Source of the DNA: Bathynomus jamesi
Taxonomy: Eukaryota > Arthropoda > Malacostraca > Isopoda > Cirolanidae
Direction: 5' to 3'
Assembly: GCA_023014485.1 (NCBI GenBank)
Contig: JAJOZX010008838.1
Location: 111,546 to 175,545, forward strand
Length of the DNA: 64,000 nt
The position numbers were made by a program, and so were the translations under genes. Below the pieces are notes generated by a model. It did no database searches and had not been told where the DNA came from. It was given only the letters and a program-made list of their open reading frames with translations. Shown here piece by piece: positions 52,642 through 63,387 of the stretch (positions are counted from its first letter, which is position 1; the number at the start of each line of letters is the position of its first letter).

Positions 52642-55030
52642 TAGGGATGGAAAATAACCGAAAAAAGTGTAAAACCGGTTTTCACCGTCGCTATATTCTT
52701 AATTAAAGCCGGGTTTTACCGGTTTTCACCGATGGGATTCTGTATGCTTTTTAGGGAGGTAAATGATCAAAATATTAAACAGAAATAAGGTTTTAATTGA
52801 TTCAATCAAGTATGTGTAACATTTGAATTAAAAAGTTTATTATCGAACTTGATTTTTTAAATAACACTTGAGAAAACAAAGAGCATTAAGTGTCTGATCT
52901 GACATTCTTGATCGAATCTTTGTGACGAATAAACCAGCAGCTGAAAACACTCTCTCGGAATCTACGCTGGTGGATTTTATTTTAAGCAACGCCTCGTACA
53001 TTCGATCCAAATTTTCGCTTCTATTCAAAGTAACTTCAAAATATTTGAATTTATTATTTACGTCGAAGGTCTCAGAAGAATCTTTCTTGGGTTTCATTTT
53101 CAGTTTGTTCATCTCACACATGTACTCGTTCATAAGTTGATCGTCATCATTTACTTCACGACCTGAGCTGCATTGTGAATCTTCGAGTTTCGAAGCAACT
53201 GATTGGACTTGGTCGTCTGTTTCTGAAATCTGGCAAGCTTCTGGAAAAAGCCTCTTAAATTTATGATCAGCATACTTCTTAAGTGCTTGTCTTGAAGGAA
53301 AGAGGAACGGTGCTGATGATTCATTTTTCAAGACCTCGGGACTGGAGAAAACTCAGCAAGGCGACAGCTTCTTTTTGTCTTCTCGATGAGTAGCGATCAG
53401 AGACACTGACGTAGCTCAAAAGCTAAAGGATTTTTTTGCTTTCAAATTTATCCAAAATGAACTTCATGGAAGATTCAGCTTTGAGCAAATTTGCATCTTT
53501 GGAACAGAGTCCCTTCAAAACAATTTCCAGTGGACGAAGCGTATCAAAGAGGCTCTTTAGAGCATTCCATTCTTCATCTGAAATCGTCTCTGTTGAGCGT
53601 ATCACTCTGAGGGCCTTTTGAATGCAATTTTTGAGTTTCAAAATCTTTCTATCATGGCCAAAAGACTGTTCCACCTCGTTCTACAATCAAGGATAAGCTT
53701 CATTTCCTTTCCATTAAATTCATCTTTGACAAAATCCTGCAGTCTCATTTTTCAAAGGAGACTTTCGAAATATGCGGCAGATTTTTCTCACCTTATTTAT
53801 TACTTTTAAGTAATCTTCTCGAAGTTTTGGAAGAACAATTACGTCATCTACGTCGGACTAAAAAATTGTATCAGTGCATAAAATTTCACACTCATCTTCG
53901 CTTAACTCATGTGCAGAGTGTTCATCTTCTTCGATGGCTTCATCTTCAGGGGTAGGGTCACTTTCCCCTTCAACTGAATTTTCAGCAGTTTTTGAATAAA
54001 AGATATCCGAAACCGCGAGATGTATAGCATGTGCAATGCATTGCTGGTGATCAGGTACTATTTCTCTTCCAAATTTGATCATTACTGAGGCACCGTCGGT
54101 GGTGCAACCCACGATATGCTCATCTAGGTCCAAGCCAAAGTCTTTCAATCTTTTCCTAACGATTGCAATAGTTTTGGTGCTATCGAGAGAACCATTTATT
54201 TTCATGAGACCAAGAGACCAATGTTGATTTTCATCATGAACATTAATATTAATATATCTTTGGTTTTGCAAAGATGTATACTCATCCATACTTAATGAAT
54301 AGCGGATTCCTTGTCTCACCTGATTCTTGAAGTAGTTGACCAATTCATGTTTCTTTTTCTCATAAAAACTAAACACCATTTTTCTGACACCATTATGGGA
54401 AGTTGGATGAGGCTTGTCGTATTTTATCTTTCTTAGGCTTTCTTGAATGAATTCACTTTTAGCAAATGATTGGAAACTCAGTCCATCTACACACGCAAGT
54501 TTCGAAATTTCCTCTTCTATGGACTTTTTTTGCACAAACTCTTCCAATGTTCTTTGTTTCTTCAATGGCTGATTAATCTGGTCGATTTTTATGCCATGAA
54601 TATTTTTCATGTGGGATGATAAACTTGAAGTAGAACCTCCACAACACTTTAAAACTTTGTGACATGTCATACACTCTGCTTCTTTATTCTTACGAGTGAA
54701 ATGATACCAAGCATTTGATTTCTTTGACATGATGGAGTATTAAATCTTAGACTCTTAACTGATCAATGTGCAATCATCCACGTAACATTCAAGACTGAAG
54801 CATCAATTATTTACACTTATAAACAAACAAAAAACGATACGAAACGATGCAAAACGTAATTACTATGTTTTGTAAACGTTTGGAAACGTTTGTTTCATAG
54901 AAAATGGACCAAAGTGATCGGAGACTTGCGCAAAAATGTGAAAACCGGTTCTTAGCATCGGTTTCAGTGATGATTAAAAATTTTCAGCACCGGTTAAAAA
55001 CCCGTTTTTTAAAACCGGGTTCCATCTCTA
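52642..55030 (-). mobile_element. hAT transposon with BED-finger transposase
   Basis: Termini TAGGGATGGAA and TTCCATCTCTA are flanked by the perfect 8 bp duplication CTCAGCAC (52634-52641, 55031-55038). Several AAACCGGTTTT-type motifs lie within the ends. A transposase gene fills the interior on the minus strand. It is the youngest member of this nest. Confidence 0.92.
52840..54730 (-). pseudogene. hAT transposase with BED finger, few frameshifts
   Basis: From 54730 the gene reads MSKKSNAWYHFTRKNKEAEC, a BED finger with C20, C23, H40 and H45. A 290-codon frame holds YSLSMDEYTS (first Asp, D149), VGCTTDGASVM (second Asp, D212) and CIAHAIHLAV (C-x2-H, 231-234). A frameshift near 53860 ends it; the next frames give VDDVIVLPKLREDYLKVI and a 53674-53423 piece, then 53331-52840 has YEALLKIKSTSVDSERVFSA and CFLKCYLKNQV, the dimerisation region with the final Glu expected near its start. 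About three or four frameshifts separate otherwise well-preserved domains. Confidence 0.86.
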
Positions 55031-55381
55031 CTCAGCACGTCGCAAAATAGGATAGAGGAGGATAGACGAGTTCGAGACAATTGCGAAACGATCCGTAATA
55101 CTCCAGGAATTTTTGAGTGTCAAACAATCACTGGTGCGACGTCCTGAGGCATGCATTCATGAAGTAGGAACGAATTTCGAACATTTGCTTTAATGAAGCA
55201 AATGTATCACACTGTGTATTTGCATAAAATGTAAAAAATCTTTTGGAGTTTCATTTTTCTGTCGCGTGCTATAGCTCGAAACCTACGAGTTTCTCGACCT
55301 ATGTTTAATGGTCTTTTTTCTCTAATTTTGTCTCAAGAATACACCCTGCGATTTATGAAACACATTTATGCATCAACCTAT

Positions 55382-55525
55382 ATAATATGTATAGCAGGAA
55401 GGAGTAGATCGTTCCCACACTCCCCCACCTAAGAGAAATGGAGGTCATTAAAGTACATAGAATGATGCATGCGCACAGATGTTTACATCTTTATTTATAT
55501 TTCTAATTTTATATTTATTTTTATC
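55382..55525 (-). repeat. Right arm of the large inverted repeat, second part
   Basis: Matches the complement of about 47390-47530, including CTCCCCCA, GGAGGTCA and TACACAGAATGATG-like text, and finishes the arm interrupted at 52400. Confidence 0.7.
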
Positions 55526-56180
55526 TTCTCTAATCAGAATCGTCCCCTATTCTCCCACTACCCTCAACCCTTCACCCTTATGACCATCCTCCTTATCATA
55601 CACCATTCCCCTTTATCAAACCCCTTGTTTACACAGCTACGATTAAATTTGGCCTCTTCTCCCTTTCCCCTCGTTTTTACTCGTTGGCCTGACACTACAC
55701 AACTTAGCATTGGCACCCCTATCCCTTCCCATATTTGCACACATACTACTCATCTTTAGCTTCCGAAATCTCTGCTTGTTTAAGTGGTCGTATTAGAAAT
55801 AAGACAAACTTAATGTGTGTGTGTGATGCTATTACTACTTTCATTATCATATAAATTTAATTATTGTGACCAACGCATGCGTATTACCCCTGTAATATGT
55901 GTTTCACCCTGAAATGATTTTGTGTACCTTTCCATAACGTGTACTAAAATATTACCTGTACACCTGTACAACTGTACATAAAGGTAAAGAGTAGATAGTA
56001 TTTCTCCAAATTTTATATACACGGAAAATAAAGGTTTTCTTTTCCAAAATGCAAATGTTTTACTATATTCCAAATGACGACGATCAAGTTTGTCACTCCA
56101 TCTGTAAGTGACCTTGAAAATGTAAAATGATATAGTACAATTGTATGTAGTTATAGAATGCAAAATAAAGCGGAATATAC
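55526..56180. other. AT-rich spacer, nothing recognised
   Basis: An open frame at 55469-55759 on the plus strand has low-complexity translation (Phe/Ile-rich, then Pro/Leu-rich) and no family resemblance, so I do not call it a gene. Confidence 0.5.
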
Positions 56181-56667
56181 TGTTGCCGCATATGTAATGT
56201 TCTTCGCCTCATAATCGAATCCGTACATGTGGCAACGCCGCAGTGATAGTCAAGGTACCCCAACTGGGGAAAGGTGGGGTGAAAGGGGGACAACCGAGTC
56301 CAACAACATATAACATAGACATATATATCTAAAGACAATTGAATGTGCAGTCATTGACATACAGATAATTGTAATGTAATGTCTGTGTTCATAAAGATAA
56401 ACAGTTAATATGATCGTGAACAGCATTGAACGCCATGTAGTTTACTAGTCTTATACAGTAATAAAGTCCCATTATGATTACTGCAAGTCTGCATGAACAA
56501 CTACCACAATACAACTTTTTATATACTAGTGAATTTAAACCAAAAATAGACATTACACAATCAACCTCCACACTCTCTCATTCCCTTCCCCACCCACCAG
56601 TCTCGAGTATATTAAATTATTATGTAACAATACTAGTAAAGCTGTTTGTAAAGTCCGTGTCCAGCTC
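56181..56667 (+). repeat. Left arm of a 0.5 kb inverted repeat
   Basis: It matches the complement of 61786-62434, e.g. TGTGGCAACGCCGCAGTGAT, CCGAGTCCAACAAC and AAAATAGACATTACACAA. It directly abuts a Tc1-like transposase fragment. Confidence 0.85.
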
Positions 56668-57064
56668 GTATACTGGAGCAGAGTTATCTTCTCTGACGAG
56701 AAGACGTTTGCGTCTACAACTCACGGCCGTTATCGGTGTTGGCGACAGGACAACACGAAATATGCCCGCCAAAGTATTTACGAAGTGGCACGGAGTGGGC
56801 ACATGACGGCGAATGTGTGGGGATGGATGAACCTGCAAGGATTAGGAGAGCTGACTGAGATCCAAGGGAGGTTTACGGCAGATCAATATATATAGAGATC
56901 ATGGAGAAGGTGATGCTGCCTTCTGTACGCGCGTATGACTTGCCCTATCCTGAGCAGATTGTCTTTAAGCAGGTATGTTGTTTGTGTGTTATAGAGTATT
57001 ATACTATTACTAGAGTAAGATTTATATATTACACGCATTTGTATGTCCGATATAACGGTGAAAA

Positions 57065-58140
57065 ATGAGGTCGTTGAAAAATGAGGTTGGCCAGACTGGC
57101 AGTCGACGGCCTGTTGCGTGGCACGGTCAGAGTGCCGATCGGCTCCCTGGGCCGGACCTATTCTCAGCGTGCTATTTTTTATTTACGGGGAGCAATTGTG
57201 TGCTCCCCGGACTACTCTTACTCTCCGGTGACATTAAGACTAATCCAGGCCCCACTACAACTTACACATGTCACCATACACAAAGACATAGACACACTAG
57301 CACCATGAGACACATACAGAAGTATAATATTAACATATTACAGTACAACGTAGATGGCCTCACAAACAAAATCATGCAGCTTAGGGAATTCGTACACAAA
57401 CAAAACATTCACACAGCACTTATACAAGAAACAAAACTAAAACGCACACACAAAACACCCACCATCCGTGACTTCACGGCGATCCGTCAAGATCGTACTG
57501 GGGGTCACGGGGTGGACTCATCACTTACATACGTAAAAGCATTAGCTACACTGATACCACCCAAAACATTACAAACAATCCAAGCAGATAACACGATAGA
57601 AATACAGGCAGTTAACATTAAAACACGCGCAAAACACAACACCACACTAATCAACATTTACATCCCACCAGATAGTTCACCTCAGGTGCCAGCCAATTAA
57701 ATCCACAGTTACACAATCTGACCTCTCTCACTAATGTCATCTTAGGAGGAGACTTCAACGCTAAAGACACTAGTTGGTACCTGCACAACTAAAGCAACAC
57801 CAGAGGCGCCAACATAGCCACACAACTAAACAGCCTCTTCATTCTTAACAATACAGAAGAACATACAAACATACCACATCAAGCAGGATACTCAAACTCC
57901 TCCCCAGACATAACGTTCTGTTCCCCCTCACTAGCAACACATACACACTGGAGAACAGAAAAACAACTGTCATCAGACCACCTGCCCATCATCATTACAA
58001 CACGTTCTACACTCTGCCCCAACAGCCTTAGGCACACTTACAGAAATTACAAGAAAGCTGATTGGGAACAGTTCAAAATACAGACTGAGGAACAATTCAC
58101 CACATTACACAGCACACCCATCATAAACATCAATACAACA
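57065..58140 (+). pseudogene. 2A-like peptide followed by endonuclease domain
   Basis: The reading frame 57065-57700 starts MRSLKNEVGQTGS and contains LLLLSGDIKTNPGPT; GDIKTNPGP (residues 55-63, bases 57227-57253) fits the 2A consensus D-x-E/K-x-N-P-G-P, which makes the ribosome skip a peptide bond. The endonuclease follows with NINILQYNVDGLTNK, LIQETKLKR (catalytic Glu) and, after a frameshift near 57700, GGDFNAKDTSWY (near 57745) and SSDHLPIIITT (near 57975). One stop lies after YLHN. Known 2A motifs in non-LTR elements lie at a similar N-terminal position. Short leaders before a 2A may act as signal sequences (inference). Confidence 0.82.
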
Positions 58141-58599
58141 CTCAAGACATTTAATCACATCATCAATAATTAATGCAAACAAATACATACCGAAGGGCAA
58201 CATTAGGAAATACAACCCAAATTACACTGTAAAAATAGCCCCCCTCATAAGGCAACGTAACAACCTCAAATATAACACAAAAACACCACACACAGAAGCC
58301 ACGAAACAGCAGATACAACAGCTCAACACAGAAATAAACAACAAACTCAAAGAAAAACAAACAGAAACATTCAGGGAATTCATAACAACACTAAACCACT
58401 CCACAGATACATCCAGGCTATACAAGACTATAAACAGCATTACCCACTCTAACAACGGCATTCACACCTCACACGCGGCTATCTGTCGCAGCCAAAAAAA
58501 TATCCCAACATATACACAACAAGCTAACATTCTAGTTAATCACTACGCAAAGATAAGTCATTAAAACAGAGACAACAACCAGAAACATGCAGACAGACA

Positions 58600-60475
58600 A
58601 ACAGCCAGACACAAGAAAACCTACAGACTCGACACGACCATTACACCATTCAATACAGAACAGACCACCAAGATCATCAAAAACATTAAGAATTCGAAGG
58701 CTACTGGACCAGACAACATATCTAACAATCACCGTAAACACTTAGGCCCACAGGGAATACTAGCTCTCACAAATATCAGCACATATTCATACCAACATTG
58801 TATTATTCCTGACATATGGAAACAAGGTAAAATTATTACACTACTCAAACCAAACAAAAATCCAACAGAACCAGCTTCCTATAGACTCATTACTTTATTA
58901 TGCACACCTTCCAAAGTAACAGAAAGACTAATCTTACAAATCACCAACCCACACATACCACTATCGCCTACTCAACATGGATTCAGACCTCACCACTCAA
59001 CCACGACATTACTCACTAACCTCACACAGCACATCTTGGATGGCATCAACTCCAGACGACCAGCTCAACGTACACTATTAGCAACAATAGACATTATTAA
59101 AGTATTTGATGCTATCCCACGCTTCCCTCTCATAAACAAAATACTCAACACAAACATGCACAATAACACCAAAAGGTGGCTGAGCAACTATCTTTCAGGA
59201 AGATACTCACATGTCACATTTAATGGCAAGTCATCCAAAAACAAGCTTTTTCTTCCGAACGGGGTCCCTCAAGGCTCTGTTCTCTCACCAACACTCTTCA
59301 ACTTACACATGCATGACATTCCAACACCCAGAGATAACAAACTTATCTTATCATCATATGCAGATGACATCACTCTATCATCCACCCACAACAACATCGA
59401 CACCGCTACAAATAACCTACAAACATACATAAACAGTATACAAGACTGACTCACACACAATAGACTCAAAGTAGCGCCCACAAAATCAACCATCACTTTG
59501 TTTACAAGCAACACAAAAGAACACCAGATAACTCCACAGCTTACACTAAACAACACCAACATTCCACACTCTCACAGGACCAAAATACTTGGGGTCACAT
59601 AAAACACATCATTATTTTTGCAAACCACATTCAGGACATTAAAAACAAATGTATGTCAAGACTTAACAAGCTTAGGGTACTAACAGGCACAAACTTTGGA
59701 CACGAGCAGGAAACAACATCCTCATATACAAACAATACATTCGCTCAGTTATGGATTATGCTAACCCATGCTGGGCACCCATTATCTCAAACACACACAT
59801 AAACACCTTACAGACAATACAAAACAACGCACTTCGTATCATTACAGGATGTACTCAAACAACACCAATAGAACACCTGCAAACAGAAACAAAAATACTG
59901 AAAGTTAGGGAACATTTAGACATGAGGGGAACACCATTCATGGCAGCAGCGACAACTAACCCACACCACCCTTGCTACTACATGTACAATCATGCACCGA
60001 CACCTCGCACCATTAAGGTAAGACCAGAGAGACATTATAACCAAATACTCCATTCCATACCTCGCCCCACAGACATCACACAGTAAAGAAAACACATACA
60101 CACACACCTAACCCACAAAGCACTAACACGACTCGGTCGGAATGCGGTCCTAGGTCCGAAGCCGCCATCCATTAACAGGTGAGAGATCAGCCTCAGCAGA
60201 TCGGATCGAGTTAACTTAGCACGATTACGATGTGGACATCACCCCAACTTACAGACATATAAACACAGACTAGACAACTCCACAGACGACACCTGCCACC
60301 TGTGCCAGGAAGCACCACAAACAATTGAACACATTATGACAGACTTTACCACTCTAACACAACATAGAACATAACAAAACATCACTAGTGCGCTGAACCT
60401 CTGGTCCACTCCGGAGAGGATGATCGGTTCCCTGCGTGCCACCGGCTTGCTCGATCAGGGTGGGCAGATCGGCTA
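58600..60475 (+). pseudogene. Non-LTR reverse transcriptase and C-terminal zinc motif
   Basis: The gene reads NIKNSKATGPDNIS, WKQGKIITLLKPNKNP, ASYRLITLLCTPSKVTERLI and TQHGFRPHHSTTTLL. The open piece 59036-59449 holds LLATIDIIKVFDAIP (motif A), NGVPQGSVLSPTLF (motif B) and SSYADDITLSS (motif C). A stop follows at 59448; the thumb and tail continue (RLKVAPTKSTITLF, SVMDYANPCWAPII, NALRIITGC) with a couple of frameshifts to CHLCQEAPQTIEHIM, a Cys/His motif common in this group. Catalytic Asps are present. Confidence 0.82.
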
Positions 60476-60986
60476 AACAACAACAACGTTGAATAATGAG
60501 GTGCACCTCATTTTTCAACGGCCTCATTTTTCAACGTTACATGTTTCCACATTTACATGCGACAAATAACGGTCATAAAACTGTTCTTTAACTCTTTCAG
60601 TACTCTGACAACACTTTAGGTTACTTCTGAAGCGTATGGATGAGATATAATTCTACTTTTAATATTTAAAATCCATTTGCAGGACAACTCTCCCATCCAC
60701 ACCGCCAGGATTGTTAGAAGGTGGTTGAAGGAGCAGCAAGATTTAGAACTACTGGACTGGCCTAGTAAGGGATGTGACCTCAACTCCATTGAGAACGTGT
60801 GGGGGGAACGTGGTGAACTCGTGGGAGCCTGGGCAGGAGCGGACCAGCCGCCAGCTGCTGGATCAAACTATGGCTGAGTGGGAGATGTTCTTAAGGAACC
60901 AACACATCATACATAACCATGTTGCATCTATGCCAGACAGATTACAAGATGTAATAGAAAATAATGGGGGATGGACCAAATACTAA

Positions 60987-61224
60987 CTATGAACCGGGTA
61001 TAGCTGTGCCATTTATGTTAATCTATGGCAAATTGTGAACATTTTGTATGACTTTATCATTTTGTATGATAAATTATTTAGTAAAACTTTCTCAACCATT
61101 GCATATTTGTTGTAATGAAAAATTGGTGGTTTATTGTATATTTGTATATATATATTCCTTGTTAAGATCTAATAATATCTCCACATTGATAATGCAACAG
61201 GAAATCTGGAAAACATTAATGGGT
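60987..61224. other. AT-rich spacer
   Basis: Probably the 3' UTR of the Tc1-like element; no terminus was identified. Confidence 0.4.
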
Positions 61225-61430
61225 TTATCTGCCCATCGTGATTAAATCATTATCTCTCCACAGTGATAATACAAATACAATATGGAAAACACTATTAATA
61301 TAATAGGCATCAGCCACAAACCGGTGGCGATATCCTGCTTCATGCAACCGTCCCCTTACGGTTTCCACTGACACGCCCATATGTAGTCTCTCCTGGAGGG
61401 CGACAAGCAAGTAACCATGTCAACACCACG
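61225..61430 (-). pseudogene. Tc1-like transposase N-terminal exon fragment, inverted
   Basis: The minus strand reads LLVALQERLHMGVSVETVRG and RLHEAGYRHR, the second helix-turn-helix of the same Tc1-like family as 56668-60986, followed by a GTTTGT donor-like site. It lies opposite in orientation to that gene, implying a second, inverted copy or a rearrangement. The open frame then runs on through non-homologous sequence. Confidence 0.65.
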
Positions 61431-61681
61431 GTTTGGCACATCAACGTCATTTCACAAACATTAGTATAATATTGTATGAATTTATATGTATATATAAATA
61501 TGTTTATGCTAGTATAACTGCGGATTATTCTTATTCGATTTTGATAATCACTTACTGTTATTCAGGTCGAAACTGTTAACAAGTTCTTTGTGTAACAATA
61601 GATAAGCCATTTCCTACTAACTCTCTCTGCCCCCTACCTCGCTCTCTCTCACACTGTCTCAATCTTTTTCTCGCTCAATGT

Positions 61682-61685
<4 letters not shown>

Positions 61686-61747
<62 letters not shown>
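61686..61747. repeat. (TA)n microsatellite
   Basis: About 31 TA units inside the inner edge of the right arm of the inverted repeat. Confidence 0.95.
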
Positions 61748-61754
<7 letters not shown>

Positions 61755-61785
61755 GTGTAGATGCTTAGTTGGTAAAGGTTTAAAG

Positions 61786-62434
61786 CTGCACACGGACTCT
61801 ACAAACAGCTTTATTAGTATTGTTACATAATGATTTAATATACTAAATGCAAAAAACTTCACTTTTTTCTACATGAAGGTCAAAATATGAAAATAAAAAC
61901 CCACTCTAATAGACAAAGTTTATTTCCACAACAGTTTCGATGCCCACTGGCATCCTCCTGGCATCCACCCGAGGAGGATGCCAGTGGGCATCGAAACTGT
62001 TGTGGAAATAAACTCTGTCTATTAGAGTGGTTTTTATTTTCAGATTTAATATACGTGAGACTGTTGAGTGAGGAAGGGGAATGAGGCAGTGTGGAGGTTG
62101 GTTGTGTAATGTCTATTTTTGGTTCAAATTCACAAGTATATAAAAAGTTGTCTTGTGGTATCTGTTCATATAGACTTGCAGTAATCATAATGGAACCTTA
62201 TTACTGTATAAGACGAGTAAACATAGAGTTCAACCCTACTCACGATCAAATTAATTGTTCATCTTTATGAATACAGACATTACATTATAATTATCTGTAT
62301 GTCAATGTTATACGTTGTTGGACTCGGTTGTCCCCCCTCCAACCCACCTTCCCTCATTTGGGGTACCTTGACTATCACTGCGGCGTTGCCACATTTACGG
62401 AGTCGCCTGTGGGGCGAGGAACATTACATATGCG
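61786..62434 (-). repeat. Right arm of the 0.5 kb inverted repeat, with an insertion
   Basis: Inverted copy of 56181-56667, interrupted at about 61885-62040 by a Penelope-like palindrome; ATATTAAAT sits on both sides of that insertion. Confidence 0.85.
61885..62040. mobile_element. Head-to-head Penelope-like ends with hammerhead-like cores
   Basis: A palindrome of two units containing GAGGATGCCAGTGGGCATCG followed by AAACTGTTGTGG and AATAAACTCTGTCTATTAG. GATGCC/GGCATC forms stem II before GAAAC, as in hammerhead ribozymes, but the CUGANGA box is imperfect (CCGAGGA in one arm). The same tail occurs at 25747-25775. Confidence 0.55.
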
Positions 62435-62606
62435 TGCAACTTTACGTTAGAAATGCAAATATTCTGACAACTGAATCTCCTGCTGAAATTCCTTTTTATA
62501 GTATACTGCAAGACAAATTATGTAATGTTCACTTAATCATTCGAATGACAAAGAGGTGATGACGTAAAAGGTGAATTTCTAGTAAAAACTTTCTCTACCG
62601 AGTGGT

Positions 62607-62762
62607 ATGGATCTTATTGCTACCATATGCGCGGTAGTTGGTATGATGGGACCAACATTCAAGCAATTGAAAGGAACAGAAAAATTAATCTTGGAGTATG
62701 GGTGGATGTCTGCATTTGGAGTAGGTTTTTGGATTGCAAAAATGAGGGGTTTATTAATATAA
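62607..62762 (+). CDS. Unrecognised 51-residue ORF with a hydrophobic segment
   Basis: A short complete frame begins MDLIATICAVVGMMGP and ends FWIAKMRGLLI with a stop at 62760. It has a hydrophobic stretch near each end (about residues 3-15 and 34-44) with a polar middle (FKQLKGTEKLILEYGW). Codon composition is more balanced than in the AT-rich flanks. I see no splice or promoter evidence and do not recognise it; it might be a small membrane protein, an exon, or chance. Confidence 0.25.
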   Translation: MDLIATICAVVGMMGPTFKQLKGTEKLILEYGWMSAFGVGFWIAKMRGLLI

Positions 62763-63356
62763 AATATAGTAAAATTTAGATATAAATGAAGAACATGAAA
62801 ACAAATAACCAAATCATTTGTTGAAAATTGTAACGGAGCCTCGCACTAGATCGATATTCTAACAAAATCAGCGCACAAGGTTATGCACATAAAATCAGAA
62901 CGAAAATGCGCATGCGCTATTGCCTGTCAAATCACGTGAGCTTTTCCACTGATGAGGTGTGAGGAACTCCTCAGGCGATATAACAGCTAAATTTTCATCG
63001 AACTGCATATTTATAAACACAGGCACTAAAAAATAATAAAAATTAATTAACATACATTGCAGTAATTTTATCTTTCCAACAACCATATTAAAATATTAGA
63101 CTGATTTAACCATAAAAATAATATAAAACAGTTTGGAATAAGTTAGGAATTTTTAAAACTCTTAGCATGATGTATTCAATTTTTTTTTTAATGTAGGATC
63201 AAATGGAAAATAAGAATTAATATCTTTCCCAACGCGAAATGAAAACCAAAAATCTCGAGTATGGAGAGGAAAAGAGAGCGCACAAGAAGCGAGTCGAAGC
63301 AATCGAGCAGTGAGAGAGTCGCGCACAGAAGACCGTGTTTGCCCTCCCTTGTCATG
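62763..63356. other. AT-rich spacer, nothing recognised
   Basis: No coding, RNA or repeat structure that I can support. Confidence 0.5.

Positions 63357-63384
<28 letters not shown>
63357..63384. repeat. (TA)n microsatellite
   Basis: About 14 TA units. Confidence 0.95.

Positions 63385-63387
<3 letters not shown>

Larger units (their letters stand above)
52402..55381. mobile_element. Mariner-type MITE with long inverted repeats, carrying a hAT insertion
   Basis: Arms of about 230 bp (52402-52638 and 55145-55381) pair from CAGGGTGATGCATAAATGTG through GGTCGAGAAACTCGTAGGTT to CATTTGCTTTAATGAAGCAA. Without the 2.4 kb hAT insertion the element would be about 580 bp. The target is a TA site in the large inverted repeat. 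Confidence 0.82.
57055..60535 (+). mobile_element. Non-LTR retrotransposon with a 2A-like peptide
   Basis: The plus strand carries a 5' region with a 2A-like motif, endonuclease (57317-58140), linker, RT (58620-59800) and a C-terminal zinc knuckle-like segment. The ends are marked by GTTGAAAAATGAGG repeats: two direct copies at the start (57056-57092) and inverted copies at the end (60485-60535) that can form a hairpin. It is inserted in the intron of a Tc1-like gene and has only a handful of stops. Confidence 0.82.
56668..60986 (+). pseudogene. Tc1-like transposase, spliced, with a retroelement in its intron
   Basis: Exon 56668-56972 starts in mid-protein (YWSRVIFSDEKTF with the first Asp), continues RCWRQDNTKYARQSIYE and NVWGWMNLQGLGELTEI, and ends LPYPEQIVFKQ at a GTATGT donor. 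The next exon (60683-60986) follows a TTTGCAG acceptor and opens DNSPIHTARIVRRW with the second Asp, then DWPSKGCDLNSIENVWG (Glu) and the end ENNGGWTKY. Splicing keeps the frame exactly at the catalytic Asp. The N-terminus is missing; a stop near 56892 and frameshifts near 56895 and 60800 inactivate it. The 3.7 kb intron is mostly the 2A-bearing non-LTR element. Confidence 0.82.

Noticed and set aside
55469..55759. 96-codon plus-strand frame
   Set aside because: Low-complexity Phe/Ile and Pro/Leu translation, partly inside an inverted-repeat arm, without family resemblance.
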